From positions 1 through 53,767 of the forward strand of contig NZ_JABVBF010000004.1 in NCBI RefSeq assembly GCF_013344765.1: a stretch of DNA of 53,767 nt, written 5' to 3'. The DNA is from Acinetobacter lactucae (GTDB lineage: Bacteria; Pseudomonadota; Gammaproteobacteria; Pseudomonadales; Moraxellaceae). How positions within the stretch are numbered: position 1 is the first letter of the stretch; every line of letters starts with the position of its first letter. Positions 1-8,411 of the stretch are shown one piece after another. Position numbers and translations under genes: made by a program. Under the pieces are notes generated by a model. That model was not told the DNA's origin. It was given only the letters and a program-made list of their open reading frames with translations, and did no database searches.

Positions 1-230
1 ACTCTAGGTTTAAATAGAAAATTTACGTACATCAAATGGATACTTCTCATCTCGGTAATTAGTTTCCGATAAGGGGTTTTCGTATGTTTATCATTTTTAA
101 CACCAAAATAATTTTGTTTTATTTTTTTGTTTTTTATAAATATTTTTTTATAAGAAATAAGCAAGATTTTAATTGTAGAACAAGTTTGATTTCAAAATTA
201 GTGAAGTGCATCGATAGCAAAGATGGAATT
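1..230. other. AT-rich leader without a gene
   Basis: No convincing coding region or RNA gene is visible here. The stretch is very AT-rich, with long T runs around 105-160. It leads into the sigma-54 type promoter just before 245, so any activator binding site for the porin gene should lie here. I did not find a clear NtrC-type palindrome by eye. Confidence 0.6.
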
Positions 231-245
231 GGCACAGCAATTGCT
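229..245 (+). promoter_or_regulatory. sigma-54 (RpoN) promoter of the TorF-type porin gene
   Basis: The sequence TTGGCACAGCAATTGCT matches the RpoN -24/-12 pattern TTGGCAC-N5-TTGC. The invariant GG (231-232) and GC (243-244) are separated by exactly 10 bases. Transcription would start about 12 bases downstream, near 256, giving a 5' leader of about 55 bases before the ATG at 311. The match is read directly; use in the cell is inferred. Confidence 0.75.
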
Positions 246-310
246 AAAGCTTAACCAACACAATTTATTTAATTCATATAAATCGTGCATTCATTGTGGG
301 GGAGATCAAA

Positions 311-1123
311 ATGATGAAATTTGCACTTAAGGCCGTGAGTCTTAGTATCTTTGCAGCAGGTTCAACCATGGCTATGGCTGAAGATGCACCATCTTTTTAC
401 GGAATCACGGCAACAGGTAGTGTGGCAGCGACCACAGACTATCGCTTCCGTGGCGTTACTCAATCATCAAATAACCCAGCTATTCAAGGTGGTTTTACTT
501 TTTCTCATAAGTCAGGTGCTTATGTTGCGCTTTGGGGTTCTAGCGTTGACTTTAATACACCTGGTGTTTCAACTGAAACTGATATTTCATTAGGTTATAC
601 TAATACCTTAAAACTGTCAGACACACTGGCGCCGACTTATGATGTTGGTGTGATCCATTATGGTTATATTGGTTCTGACTCAAAATTTACTAACCCATAC
701 AACGGTGATACTGGTTTTGACTTCACTGAGTTTTACGGGAAATTAACGTTTGCAGACTCTTTGTTTAAAGGAGATGCACTCAGTGTAGGTGTGAACTATT
801 CTAACGATTACTGGGGCCACTCTGATGAGTTCTGGTATTTTAACGTGGGTTATTCAGCACCAATTGCAGACACAGGTTTTACGGGACTTGCTTCTGTTGG
901 TTATAACAAGCTTAAAAATAAAGATTCTTTACTTGTAGTTGCAGGTGGACCAGGTGAAGACGATAGCTATATTGATTATAAAGTCGGCGTAAACTATAAC
1001 ATCTTGGGTATTGTTGCTGAGCTAGATGTTGTAGGTACAGACATTAGCACTTCTGGCATGACTGATGCTGGTAAAAAACCTTACGATACAGGTTTAGTGT
1101 TTAGTTTAACTAAAACATTCTAA
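311..1123 (+). CDS. TorF-family putative outer-membrane porin
   Basis: This 270-residue protein has a signal peptide (lysine near the start, hydrophobic core, AMA-ED cleavage site near residue 24). It then has alternating aromatic and polar strands ending in phenylalanine, as in outer-membrane beta barrels. The motif TDYRFRGVTQSSNNPAIQGG near the mature N terminus is typical of the TIGR02001/TorF group of proteobacterial putative porins. The substrate of this family is not established. A GTG start at 296 is possible, but a strong GGGGGAG at 298-304 sits 6 bases before the ATG at 311, so I start there. A sigma-54 promoter lies upstream, suggesting nitrogen-responsive expression. A terminator follows at once. 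The family call is firm; the transported compound is unknown. Confidence 0.85.
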   Translation: MMKFALKAVSLSIFAAGSTMAMAEDAPSFYGITATGSVAATTDYRFRGVTQSSNNPAIQGGFTFSHKSGAYVALWGSSVDFNTPGVSTETDISLGYTNTLKLSDTLAPTYDVGVIHYGYIGSDSKFTNPYNGDTGFDFTEFYGKLTFADSLFKGDALSVGVNYSNDYWGHSDEFWYFNVGYSAPIADTGFTGLASVGYNKLKNKDSLLVVAGGPGEDDSYIDYKVGVNYNILGIVAELDVVGTDISTSGMTDAGKKPYDTGLVFSLTKTF

Positions 1124-1139
1124 GTTTGAGTTTTAAAAA

Positions 1140-1167
1140 AAAGCGGGTAAATAAACCCGCTTTTTTA
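1140..1167. terminator. Bidirectional rho-independent terminator
   Basis: Inverted arms AAGCGGGT and ACCCGCTT close a short AAATA-type loop, with A-rich sequence to the left and six T to the right. It can end both the porin transcript (+) and the DapA-like transcript (-), whose stop codon begins at 1170. Confidence 0.9.
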
Positions 1168-2046
1168 TTAATTATCGATTTCAGAAAGGAGCTGCTTTAA
1201 CTGGTTAAGCTCAATATCCGCAGCTTTGGACAGAGGCTTACGTGGTGAACCTGCAGGAATACCTTTTAGCTGCAAACCTGCTTTAATCGTTTTAGGTAAA
1301 CCACCATTTACAATAAAGCGTAGTAGAGGAAGCTGCTGATAAAATGACTTTTGGGCTTGTTCTAACTCACCATTTCTTACATGTTGAATGAGCTGTTGAG
1401 GTCGATGGCCTAATAAGTTTGGCGCTGCTGTACACCAACCACTTGCTCCAGCACATAAAGCTTCCAAAGCTAGAGGATTACATCCGTTATAAAATGGAAG
1501 CTCTCCTTTTGATAACTCTTGAATTTTATGCATACGCTGAATGTCGCCGCTACTTTCTTTTACCATCGTGATATTTGGAATGCTGTTAAACATGTGCACG
1601 ATTAACTCTGGAGACATATCAACACCACTAGTCGCAGGGTTGTTATAAATCATAATCGGCAAATTCGTTGATTGAGCAATCGCTTGATAATATTCAAAAA
1701 TCTCTTGATCTGTTAGTTTCCAGTACGAAACAGGAATGATCATCAGTGCATCTGCACCATAGCTTTGTGCAATTTGGGCCTTTTTAATGGCTTGATCCGT
1801 CGTGAGTTCAGAAATCCCAATAATGACAGGTAAACGTTTATTGATGCTTTCAATTGAAGTTTTAGCAACTAAGCACCACTCATCCCATTCAAGATAAGCG
1901 CTTTCACCTGTACTGCCTAAAGGTGCAATCGCATCACAGCCATTTTTAATAAGTAAATCTAGCATTTCCTTTAAAACAACAAGGTTAACGGTGTTGTCAT
2001 CAGAAAATGGGGTAACAGGGTAACCAATAATGCCGTTTAGTTTCAT
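1168..2046 (-). CDS. DapA-family (N-acetylneuraminate lyase superfamily) aldolase or synthase, not lysine DapA
   Basis: A 292-residue (beta/alpha)8 enzyme of the DHDPS/NAL superfamily, cytosolic. Visible are the carboxylate-binding loop LGSTGE near residue 44, the catalytic tyrosine in MIYNNPATSG near 134, and the Schiff-base lysine in MVKESSGD near 163. True dihydrodipicolinate synthases carry an arginine after the NVP motif (YNVPSRTG). Here that position is threonine, so pyruvate condensation with aspartate semialdehyde is unlikely. More probable is a lyase or dehydratase acting on a 2-keto acid sugar or hydroxyproline-type intermediate. It lies 15 bases after a class II aldolase gene on the same strand, so the two form an operon, facing a MocR-type regulator. 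The exact substrate cannot be told from sequence. Confidence 0.8.
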   Translation of the reverse strand: MKLNGIIGYPVTPFSDDNTVNLVVLKEMLDLLIKNGCDAIAPLGSTGESAYLEWDEWCLVAKTSIESINKRLPVIIGISELTTDQAIKKAQIAQSYGADALMIIPVSYWKLTDQEIFEYYQAIAQSTNLPIMIYNNPATSGVDMSPELIVHMFNSIPNITMVKESSGDIQRMHKIQELSKGELPFYNGCNPLALEALCAGASGWCTAAPNLLGHRPQQLIQHVRNGELEQAQKSFYQQLPLLRFIVNGGLPKTIKAGLQLKGIPAGSPRKPLSKAADIELNQLKQLLSEIDN

Positions 2047-2061
2047 GGTCGAAATCTCTTT

Positions 2062-2838
2062 TTAAATACAGTCAGAATGTTTTTTCAAAGCTTTACGTGC
2101 GTAGTAAGCAAAGTTCACTTTGTTGCGTTTATCGGTAGACACCCAGTCATGTGCTTCTGTTGCTAAATCGTGGGGGATCGGCTGAATTTGTCCGGCAGAC
2201 ATCGCTAGCAGTTGCAGTTGAGCTGCGCGCTCAATTAAAAGCGCCAAGTTACATGCTTCTTCAATGGTTTTCCCTGTGACTAATTGACCATGGTGAGACA
2301 GCAAAACAGCGCGGTTTTTACCAAGTGCAGAAGAAATCAAAATACCTTCTTCATTACCTACAGGGACACCAGGCCAATGACCTACAAATGAGCAGTCTTC
2401 GTAAAGTGCGCAAACATCCATTTGGGAAATCATAAGTGGAATCTGTAACATCGATAGAGCCGCTACATGGGTAGGATGTGTATGGATAATGCAGTTCACT
2501 TCTGGATGTTCTTTATAAATCCATGTGTGAAAACGATTGGCTGGGTTTGCCATTCCTTCTTGATTGATTGGTTCTAAATCTTGATTCACCTCAAGTAAGT
2601 TTGAGGCAGTAATTTCATCAAAACCAAAACCAAAACGTTGGGTAATAAATGACTCTTTATTTTCACTACGGCAGGTAATTTGGCCTGCTAAACCAGCATC
2701 ATGCCCATGGTCAAATAAAATACGGCAAGTCAATGCAAGCTTTTGGCGGTCAGTTAAATCTGAGTCGCTAATCCACTTTTGCATGTCTTGTTGTGCGTGT
2801 TGCATTAGGTCTTGTTTGTTCACAGAAGCAGTCTTCAT
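2062..2838 (-). CDS. Class II aldolase/adducin family protein
   Basis: A 258-residue member of the metal-dependent class II aldolase family (relatives of fuculose-phosphate aldolase and of AraD). The zinc ligand motif HTHPTH lies in the middle of the protein and a later histidine pair sits in LLSHHGQLVTG. Family members cleave or epimerise phosphorylated sugars or decarboxylate sugar acids; the substrate here is unknown. A frame extends up to 2862, but GGAG with 5-base spacing precedes the ATG at 2838, which I prefer. It is the first gene of an operon with the DapA-like enzyme. The divergent MocR regulator and shared intergenic repeats suggest control by that regulator and an inducing amine or pyridoxal-reactive ligand (inference). 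Confidence 0.8.
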   Translation of the reverse strand: MKTASVNKQDLMQHAQQDMQKWISDSDLTDRQKLALTCRILFDHGHDAGLAGQITCRSENKESFITQRFGFGFDEITASNLLEVNQDLEPINQEGMANPANRFHTWIYKEHPEVNCIIHTHPTHVAALSMLQIPLMISQMDVCALYEDCSFVGHWPGVPVGNEEGILISSALGKNRAVLLSHHGQLVTGKTIEEACNLALLIERAAQLQLLAMSAGQIQPIPHDLATEAHDWVSTDKRNKVNFAYYARKALKKHSDCI

Positions 2839-2891
2839 CTCTTCTCCAGTCCAGTTGACCAAATTAAGTAGGTGAAGGCAGAATAGAAAAC

Positions 2892-2917
2892 AACTGGATG
2901 AATCAATACATCCAGTT
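2892..2917. promoter_or_regulatory. Perfect inverted repeat, candidate MocR operator
   Basis: Arms AACTGGATG (2892-2900) and CATCCAGTT (2909-2917) form a perfect 9-bp inverted repeat with an 8-base spacer, in the gap between the divergent aldolase operon and MocR gene. A third copy of the core TCCAGTT lies at 2850-2856, in direct orientation to the right arm and 61 bases from it. MocR proteins often bind repeated half-sites between themselves and their target. A run of T follows the right arm, but no upstream rightward gene would need a terminator here. Confidence 0.5.
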
Positions 2918-2949
2918 TTTATAAGTTATATGGTCCAGATGGGGCGAAT

Positions 2950-4383
2950 ATGCTAAGACCTTGGCAAATACATTTCCGTATCGATGAAAGAGAAGAAAAA
3001 ACGGTTTTTCTAAAACTGACTAACTTGATTAGTCAGGAAATTTTAAGTGGCCGTTTAGTGCAGGGGACTATGCTGCCGGGGTCTCGTAGCCTGTCAAAAG
3101 AACTAGGAATTAATCGAAAAACTGTACAAGCAGTTTATGAAGAATTAGAAGCACAAGGATGGCTTGTGACTCGACCTCGAAAAGGTACATTTGTGGCAGA
3201 TGTTTTGCCAGAAAAACAGCTTCAAATAGAGCTGATATCTGAGAAAAAAGTTAATGATAAACCAATCATTCAAAAAGTGATTCAACGCCCACATAACGAT
3301 GGTGTGCCAGATCCGAGGCTTATTCCCTATGAACTATTTTCACGGGCCTATCGTCACGCACTGATTAAAATTACGCAAAACCAGTACATGGGATATGGTG
3401 ACCCGCGAGGTATGGTTGAGCTAAGACAGGCTTTACAACAAATGTTGTCGATGGAACGTTTTATGAATGTTGCCAAAGATGAGATTTGTATTGTACGTGG
3501 TAGCCAGATGGGAATTTTTCTAGCCTCTCGTGCATTACCTAATCGACAGGGCGTTATTGTTGTTGAAGAGCTTTACTACCCATCTGCTTTTAAAGCATTT
3601 CAGTCAAATGGCTTTCAAGTGGTTTCTGTCAAATTAGACGAACAAGGTATTGTCATTGAGGATTTACAACGGATTTTAAAAGAACATTTGGTTGCTGCCA
3701 TTTATACAACTCCGCATCATCAATATCCTACAACTGTCACGATGCCTATGAGCCGTCGTCTTCAACTTTTGGAGCTTTCAAAAAAAAGGGGCTTTTATAT
3801 TATTGAAGATGACTATGACCACGAATTCCACTATGACAGTCGGCCTATGCCGCCCTTAGCAAGTTTGCCTCATTCTGAGTTAGTCATTCATGTTGGTTCA
3901 TTGTCTAAGGTTTTTGCACCCGGCATTCGCTTAGGTTACATCATAGCATCATCACCAATCATTCAATCGATTACCGAAGATATTCTGTTGATTGACCGAC
4001 AAGGTAATAACATTACCGAACTTGCTTTAGCGGATTTAATGCAACGTGGTGAAATCAAACGACACATCCGCAAAATGAAAAAAATATATCAACTACGCCG
4101 TGACCATGCGTTAACTGAGTTTCACCGAATTTTTGCAGAGAGTGTTCACATACAACCGCCTGCGGGTGGAATGGCCTTATGGGTAAAATTCGAGAAACCA
4201 TTTACTCAAGATCAGCTTATAAAGTTAAAAGAACTCAATATTGATACAGAGCATAAGTTTAAAAAAATCGAGTCTTCTAATCATTGTATTCGCTTGGGTT
4301 TTGCTGCTTTATCAGAGAAAGAAATTACTAGTTTAATTGAAACCTTAAATCAAGTTCTTAACCAAGGAACAGCGGACTCGTAA
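2950..4383 (+). CDS. MocR/PdxR-type GntR-aminotransferase fusion regulator
   Basis: At 477 residues this has the usual MocR length. Residues about 15-80 form a GntR winged helix (LVQGTMLPGSRSLSKELGINRKTV is the recognition region). A linker follows, then a fold-type I aminotransferase domain from about 115 onward. That domain contains the PLP-lysine motif HVGSLSKVFAPGIRLGY and the DDYDHEFHYD aspartate region. Such proteins use bound PLP as sensor of an amine or aldehyde and usually control a divergent gene. Here the divergent target is the class II aldolase/DapA-like operon. It resembles PdxR and GabR equally; the adjacent genes are not PLP synthesis genes, so I assign no symbol. Confidence 0.88.
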   Translation: MLRPWQIHFRIDEREEKTVFLKLTNLISQEILSGRLVQGTMLPGSRSLSKELGINRKTVQAVYEELEAQGWLVTRPRKGTFVADVLPEKQLQIELISEKKVNDKPIIQKVIQRPHNDGVPDPRLIPYELFSRAYRHALIKITQNQYMGYGDPRGMVELRQALQQMLSMERFMNVAKDEICIVRGSQMGIFLASRALPNRQGVIVVEELYYPSAFKAFQSNGFQVVSVKLDEQGIVIEDLQRILKEHLVAAIYTTPHHQYPTTVTMPMSRRLQLLELSKKRGFYIIEDDYDHEFHYDSRPMPPLASLPHSELVIHVGSLSKVFAPGIRLGYIIASSPIIQSITEDILLIDRQGNNITELALADLMQRGEIKRHIRKMKKIYQLRRDHALTEFHRIFAESVHIQPPAGGMALWVKFEKPFTQDQLIKLKELNIDTEHKFKKIESSNHCIRLGFAALSEKEITSLIETLNQVLNQGTADS

Positions 4384-4400
4384 TCCGCTGTTTTATTTTT
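4368..4400 (+). terminator. Terminator whose loop holds the MocR stop codon
   Basis: Arms ACAGCGGA (4369-4376) and TCCGCTGT (4384-4391) enclose a 7-base loop and are followed by TTTATTTTT. The regulator's TAA (4381-4383) lies in the loop. On the other strand the tail of comM runs into the same region. Confidence 0.85.
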
Positions 4401-5886
4401 AAGAATGATTGCCTCGATAAGAGAGCGCTTCTGTAAGGTGAGGACTTTGAATCATCTCACTTTGAGCTAAATCAGCAATGGTCCGCGCTACTCGTAAAAC
4501 ACGATGATAAGCACGAGCCGATAGATTTAAACGTTGCTGAGCCATTTCAATCATTCGTTGTGAAGTGCTATCAAGTACTGCATATTGCTCAAGTTGCTTC
4601 GGTGAAAGCGCTTGATTTAAACAATTTTGTCTTTGCATTTGTTGGTTATAAGCATAAATCACACGTTGTCGAACACTGCTGGAGTCTTCGGTAGGCGTTG
4701 GATCTTGTAGTTCCTGAGCTTTTAAAGGCGGTACATCAATATGTAAATCGATACGGTCAAGTAACGGTCCCGATATACGATTTTGATAGCGTTTAATGCT
4801 TTCTGGTGAACATTGGCAGCGGCTATCTTGATTAAATGCATAACCACATGGGCAGGGGTTCATCGCTGCAATCAGCTGGAAGTTTGCAGGATAGGTAATT
4901 TGCCGAGCTGCTCGTGAAATAATGATTTCTTTTGACTCAAGTGGCTGGCGTAAGACTTCTAATACTTTTCTGTCAAATTCAGGAAGTTCATCTAAAAATA
5001 GCACACCTAAATGCGATAATGTAATTTCGCCCGGTTTAGGATGAGAACCGCCCCCAACGAGTGCAATCGCTGATGCTGTATGATGGGGCGCTCGAAATGG
5101 GCGCTGACCAAACGTATGTGGTGTATTTGAAATAGAATAAATACTCGCAACTTCAAGTGTTTCTTGATTAGAAAGCGGCGGTAAAATTGAGGGAAGACGT
5201 GAAGCGAGTAAAGTTTTACCTGTGCCTGGTGGTCCTTTAAAGAGCAAGGAATGTCCTCCGGCGGCAGCTATTTCTAGTGCACGACGTGGGCGTAGCTGAC
5301 CTTTTACATCTGCCAGATCAAATTTATAAGGCATTTGGTTTGAGGTGATTACAGGTTCAATCGAAGATAGAGATTTCGTGCCCAGAAAATGTTCACAGAC
5401 TTCTTTTAAGTGGTTCACCGGGTAGCATTCAAGGTCCGGTAAATGGCTAATATCCTGACTATTATCAAGGGGAAAAAGCATTTTATGCTTGGCCTGTTGA
5501 CATGCCATTGCCAAAGTTAAAGTGCCTGACACTGGCCTTACGTGACCATCCAGCGCTAATTCACCAATTAATTCAAAATCTTCGGCACAGTTTTCTGGGA
5601 GCTGACCAGACGCAATTAAAATGCCGATAGCAATCGGTAAATCTAGGCGTGAACCATCTTTGGGCAAATCTGCTGGTGCAAGGTTGATGGTCAGGCGTTT
5701 AGTCGGGAACTGAAATCCACTGTTAATAATAGCTGAGCGAACTCGGTCTTTACTTTCTCTTACTGCTGCTTCGGCTAAGCCTACAATGGTAAGTGAAGGT
5801 AAGCCTTGACTCACATGTACTTCGACTTCAATCAGAGGCGCATGTAAACCCAAAAGTCCCCGTGTATAAATTTTAGAAAAAGACAT
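4399..5886 (-). CDS. comM: ComM/YifB-type AAA+ Mg-chelatase-like ATPase
   Basis: 495 residues, the full length for the family. The N-terminal ChlI domain (SRLDLPIAIGIL, about 75-90) precedes a Walker A motif GPPGTGKT near residue 217, a Walker B region LFLDELPEF, the MNPCPCG motif and a C-terminal Mg_chelatase_C segment. In naturally transformable gammaproteobacteria, ComM is a hexameric helicase that drives branch migration when incoming DNA is integrated. In A. baumannii, comM is the known entry site of AbaR resistance islands; here the reading frame is uninterrupted. It probably shares a transcript with ubiK, 65 bases upstream, and is divergent from glnK-amtB, an arrangement also seen in Pseudomonas. 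Confidence 0.95.
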   Translation of the reverse strand: MSFSKIYTRGLLGLHAPLIEVEVHVSQGLPSLTIVGLAEAAVRESKDRVRSAIINSGFQFPTKRLTINLAPADLPKDGSRLDLPIAIGILIASGQLPENCAEDFELIGELALDGHVRPVSGTLTLAMACQQAKHKMLFPLDNSQDISHLPDLECYPVNHLKEVCEHFLGTKSLSSIEPVITSNQMPYKFDLADVKGQLRPRRALEIAAAGGHSLLFKGPPGTGKTLLASRLPSILPPLSNQETLEVASIYSISNTPHTFGQRPFRAPHHTASAIALVGGGSHPKPGEITLSHLGVLFLDELPEFDRKVLEVLRQPLESKEIIISRAARQITYPANFQLIAAMNPCPCGYAFNQDSRCQCSPESIKRYQNRISGPLLDRIDLHIDVPPLKAQELQDPTPTEDSSSVRQRVIYAYNQQMQRQNCLNQALSPKQLEQYAVLDSTSQRMIEMAQQRLNLSARAYHRVLRVARTIADLAQSEMIQSPHLTEALSYRGNHS

Positions 5887-5951
5887 CTTATTGTTCCATT
5901 ATGGTGCTTCATTTTTAATCGTTGTAAAGTATAAGTGCGCTACATTGGTGC

Positions 5952-6179
5952 TTATTTTTTATTCTTTAAAGCTTCTTCTAATAGAGTCACTTGTTTTTGT
6001 AGCTCTGCTAAACGTTGATTGGCAGATTGAAGTGCAGTTTTTTGACGGTCAATCTCTTGTTTGGAAACAAGATCTAACTTTTCGACTGCTTCATTTAATA
6101 ATGCACGTAAATTTTTTTCCAAATCTTTTTTAGGCTCATCAATTTGTTCCAGAATGGCCTGTAGTAATGTTTCTAGCAT
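5952..6179 (-). CDS. ubiK: UbiK-type ubiquinone biosynthesis accessory factor (BMFP family)
   Basis: A 75-residue protein with a short helix (LLQAILEQIDEPKKDLEKNL) followed by a basic region and a leucine-zipper-like coiled coil, as in the BMFP/YqiC family. UbiK in E. coli binds UbiJ and lipids and supports aerobic ubiquinone synthesis. The length is somewhat less than the E. coli protein. It lies upstream of comM on the same strand and divergent from glnK, a conserved arrangement in gammaproteobacteria. Confidence 0.8.
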   Translation of the reverse strand: MLETLLQAILEQIDEPKKDLEKNLRALLNEAVEKLDLVSKQEIDRQKTALQSANQRLAELQKQVTLLEEALKNKK

Positions 6180-6400
6180 GAGATATCCAAAGTGTTGTAT
6201 TACCTTATGGTTTATAGTTTAACACTGCTTGAACGTGGGATATAGGTTTCAATTCTTTTAGTGCAAATAGAACATTAAATCAGCATATAACAATACTGAA
6301 AATTCATTTTATTTTTAGTAGCTCATCTACATCTTGATCATTAAATAGGTTATAAAGAAAGTTCATGCAAAAGATTCATTTCCCTCAACCTTTGAAATAT
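6180..6400. other. ubiK/glnK intergenic region
   Basis: About 220 bases without a gene, AT-rich. It must hold the leftward promoter of ubiK and the activator sites for the rightward sigma-54 type promoter of glnK. I could not identify a full NtrC palindrome; a half-site-like AGTGCA lies near 6260. Confidence 0.4.
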
Positions 6401-6416
6401 TGGCATGAAAATTGAA
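6400..6416 (+). promoter_or_regulatory. sigma-54 type promoter of glnK-amtB
   Basis: TTGGCATGAAAATTGAA fits the -24/-12 pattern, with GG (6402-6403) and the -12 G (6414) separated by exactly 10 bases. The -12 GC is GA here, one deviation. The position, about 45 bases before the glnK start, and the known NtrC/RpoN control of glnK-amtB support it. Confidence 0.7.
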
Positions 6417-6421
6417 CATAA

Positions 6422-6796
<375 letters not shown>

Positions 6797-6853
6797 ATTG
6801 GCACAAAGCTTGCTGAGTAGAAAATAACTCGCAAATGAGGTTGGGGGACACGA

Positions 6854-8248
6854 ATGAAAAAAATACTTATGGCGCTCAGTCTATCAGGCGCTCTTTTGGG
6901 TGGTACTGCCGTTTGGGCAGAAGAAGCTGTAACAACGCCAACATCGGAAGTTGCGGCTGCATCAACATCTCAAGCTGCTGTAACTACGGCGGAAGCACCA
7001 GTTGCTGAAACTCCGGCAGCTCCAGCACCGACACCCACTCTTGATACGGGTGACACCTCTTGGATTTTAGTTTCAACCGCATTGGTTTTATTAATGACCA
7101 TTCCAGGATTGGCATTATTCTACGGCGGTATGGTACGTAAAAAAAATGTACTAAGTACGATGATGTTCAGTCTCTCAGCTGCAATCTTGGTAAGTTTGCT
7201 ATGGGTGATTGCTGGGTATTCAATCGCGTTCTCTGGCACAGGTGCATTTTTTGGTGATTTGTCTAAAGCGATGCTAAACGGAGTGGCGTTTGATGCATTG
7301 AGTGGGACAATTCCTGAAAGTCTCTTTGTTATTTTCCAAATGACTTTTGCCATCATTACAGTTGCAATTCTTAGCGGTTCTATTGCAGACCGTATGAAGT
7401 ATTCAGCTTTTATGGTTTTTATTGCAGTTTGGGTGCTGGTAGTATACGCACCAATTACTCACTGGGTGTGGGCGGCAGATGGCTGGTTATTTAAAGCAGG
7501 CGCATTAGATTTTGCTGGTGGTACAGTTGTACACATCAACTCAGGTGTTGCAGGTTTAGTTGCTGCTTATATGCTTGGAAAACGTATTGGCCTTGGCCGT
7601 GAATCTATGGCTCCGCATAACCTGACTTTAACTGTAGTCGGCGCAAGCTTACTTTGGGTGGGTTGGTTCGGCTTTAACGGTGGTAGTGCTCTAGGCGCTG
7701 GTGCTCGTGCAAGTATGGCAATTTTAGTGACCCAAGTTGCTGCTGCCGCTGCTGCATTCTCTTGGTTAGTTGTTGAACGTATGATCCGTGGTAAAGCATC
7801 TGTATTAGGTGGTGCTTCTGGTGCGGTAGCTGGTTTAGTTGTGATTACACCAGCAGCAGGTTTTGTCGGGGTAGGCGGTGCTTTAGTGATGGGCCTTATT
7901 GGTGGCGTTGTGTGCTTCTGGGGTATTACAGCACTTAAACGTTTACTTAAAGCCGATGATGCTTTGGATGCGTTTGGTTTACATGCTGTAGGTGGTATTG
8001 TCGGTGCGATTTTAACTGGCGTATTCTATAGTGACGAAATTATTAAAGCAGCCAACGTTGCATTAGCTCCAACATTCGCTGGTCAATTATGGGTACAAGT
8101 TGAAGGCGTATTGGCAACCATGGTTTACAGTGGTGTTGCGACTTTCATTATTCTTAAAGTGATTGATCTTGTGATCGGTATCCGTGTGAACGCTGATGAT
8201 GAACGCATGGGTCTGGATTTAAGCCAACATGGCGAACGTATTGAATAA
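6854..8248 (+). CDS. amtB: Ammonium transporter AmtB
   Basis: 464 residues with a signal peptide (KKILMALSLSGALLGGTAVWA) and an unusually long alanine/threonine/proline-rich segment of about 45 residues before the first membrane helix. The eleven-helix Amt core follows. The channel histidines are visible in GGTVVHINSG and GLHAVGGIVG, and the Amt signature DFAGGTVVHINSG is intact. It conducts ammonium into the cytoplasm under nitrogen limitation and is blocked by GlnK encoded immediately upstream. GGGGGA precedes the ATG. The long periplasmic linker exceeds that of E. coli AmtB. A long terminator hairpin follows. Confidence 0.95.
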   Translation: MKKILMALSLSGALLGGTAVWAEEAVTTPTSEVAAASTSQAAVTTAEAPVAETPAAPAPTPTLDTGDTSWILVSTALVLLMTIPGLALFYGGMVRKKNVLSTMMFSLSAAILVSLLWVIAGYSIAFSGTGAFFGDLSKAMLNGVAFDALSGTIPESLFVIFQMTFAIITVAILSGSIADRMKYSAFMVFIAVWVLVVYAPITHWVWAADGWLFKAGALDFAGGTVVHINSGVAGLVAAYMLGKRIGLGRESMAPHNLTLTVVGASLLWVGWFGFNGGSALGAGARASMAILVTQVAAAAAAFSWLVVERMIRGKASVLGGASGAVAGLVVITPAAGFVGVGGALVMGLIGGVVCFWGITALKRLLKADDALDAFGLHAVGGIVGAILTGVFYSDEIIKAANVALAPTFAGQLWVQVEGVLATMVYSGVATFIILKVIDLVIGIRVNADDERMGLDLSQHGERIE

Positions 8249-8277
8249 TCATCATTAATAATCTGCTGTCTTAAAAG

Positions 8278-8333
8278 AACAGTCTTGCGCTGTGATCAAA
8301 GCGATGCTTTGATCTTGCTCAGGACTGTTTTTC
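8278..8333 (+). terminator. Long two-part terminator hairpin after amtB
   Basis: Outer arms AACAGTC (8278-8284) and GACTGTT (8323-8329) enclose an inner perfect 9-bp stem GATCAAAGC/GCTTTGATC with a 3-base loop. A T run follows. Confidence 0.8.
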
Positions 8334-8411
8334 TGTCTTATAGAATGCTGGTTCTGTAAGTGTAGAAATTTTGCTACACTAGGTCAAAGTAATCGACCCT
8401 ATAAATCCGCT

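Noticed and set aside
1168..2046. Lysine-pathway dapA
   Set aside because: The arginine following the NVP motif of true DHDPS is absent and the neighbours are catabolic in type.
2892..2920. Inverted repeat with following T run as a terminator
   Set aside because: No rightward gene precedes it, and it lies in a divergent promoter gap where an operator is more likely.
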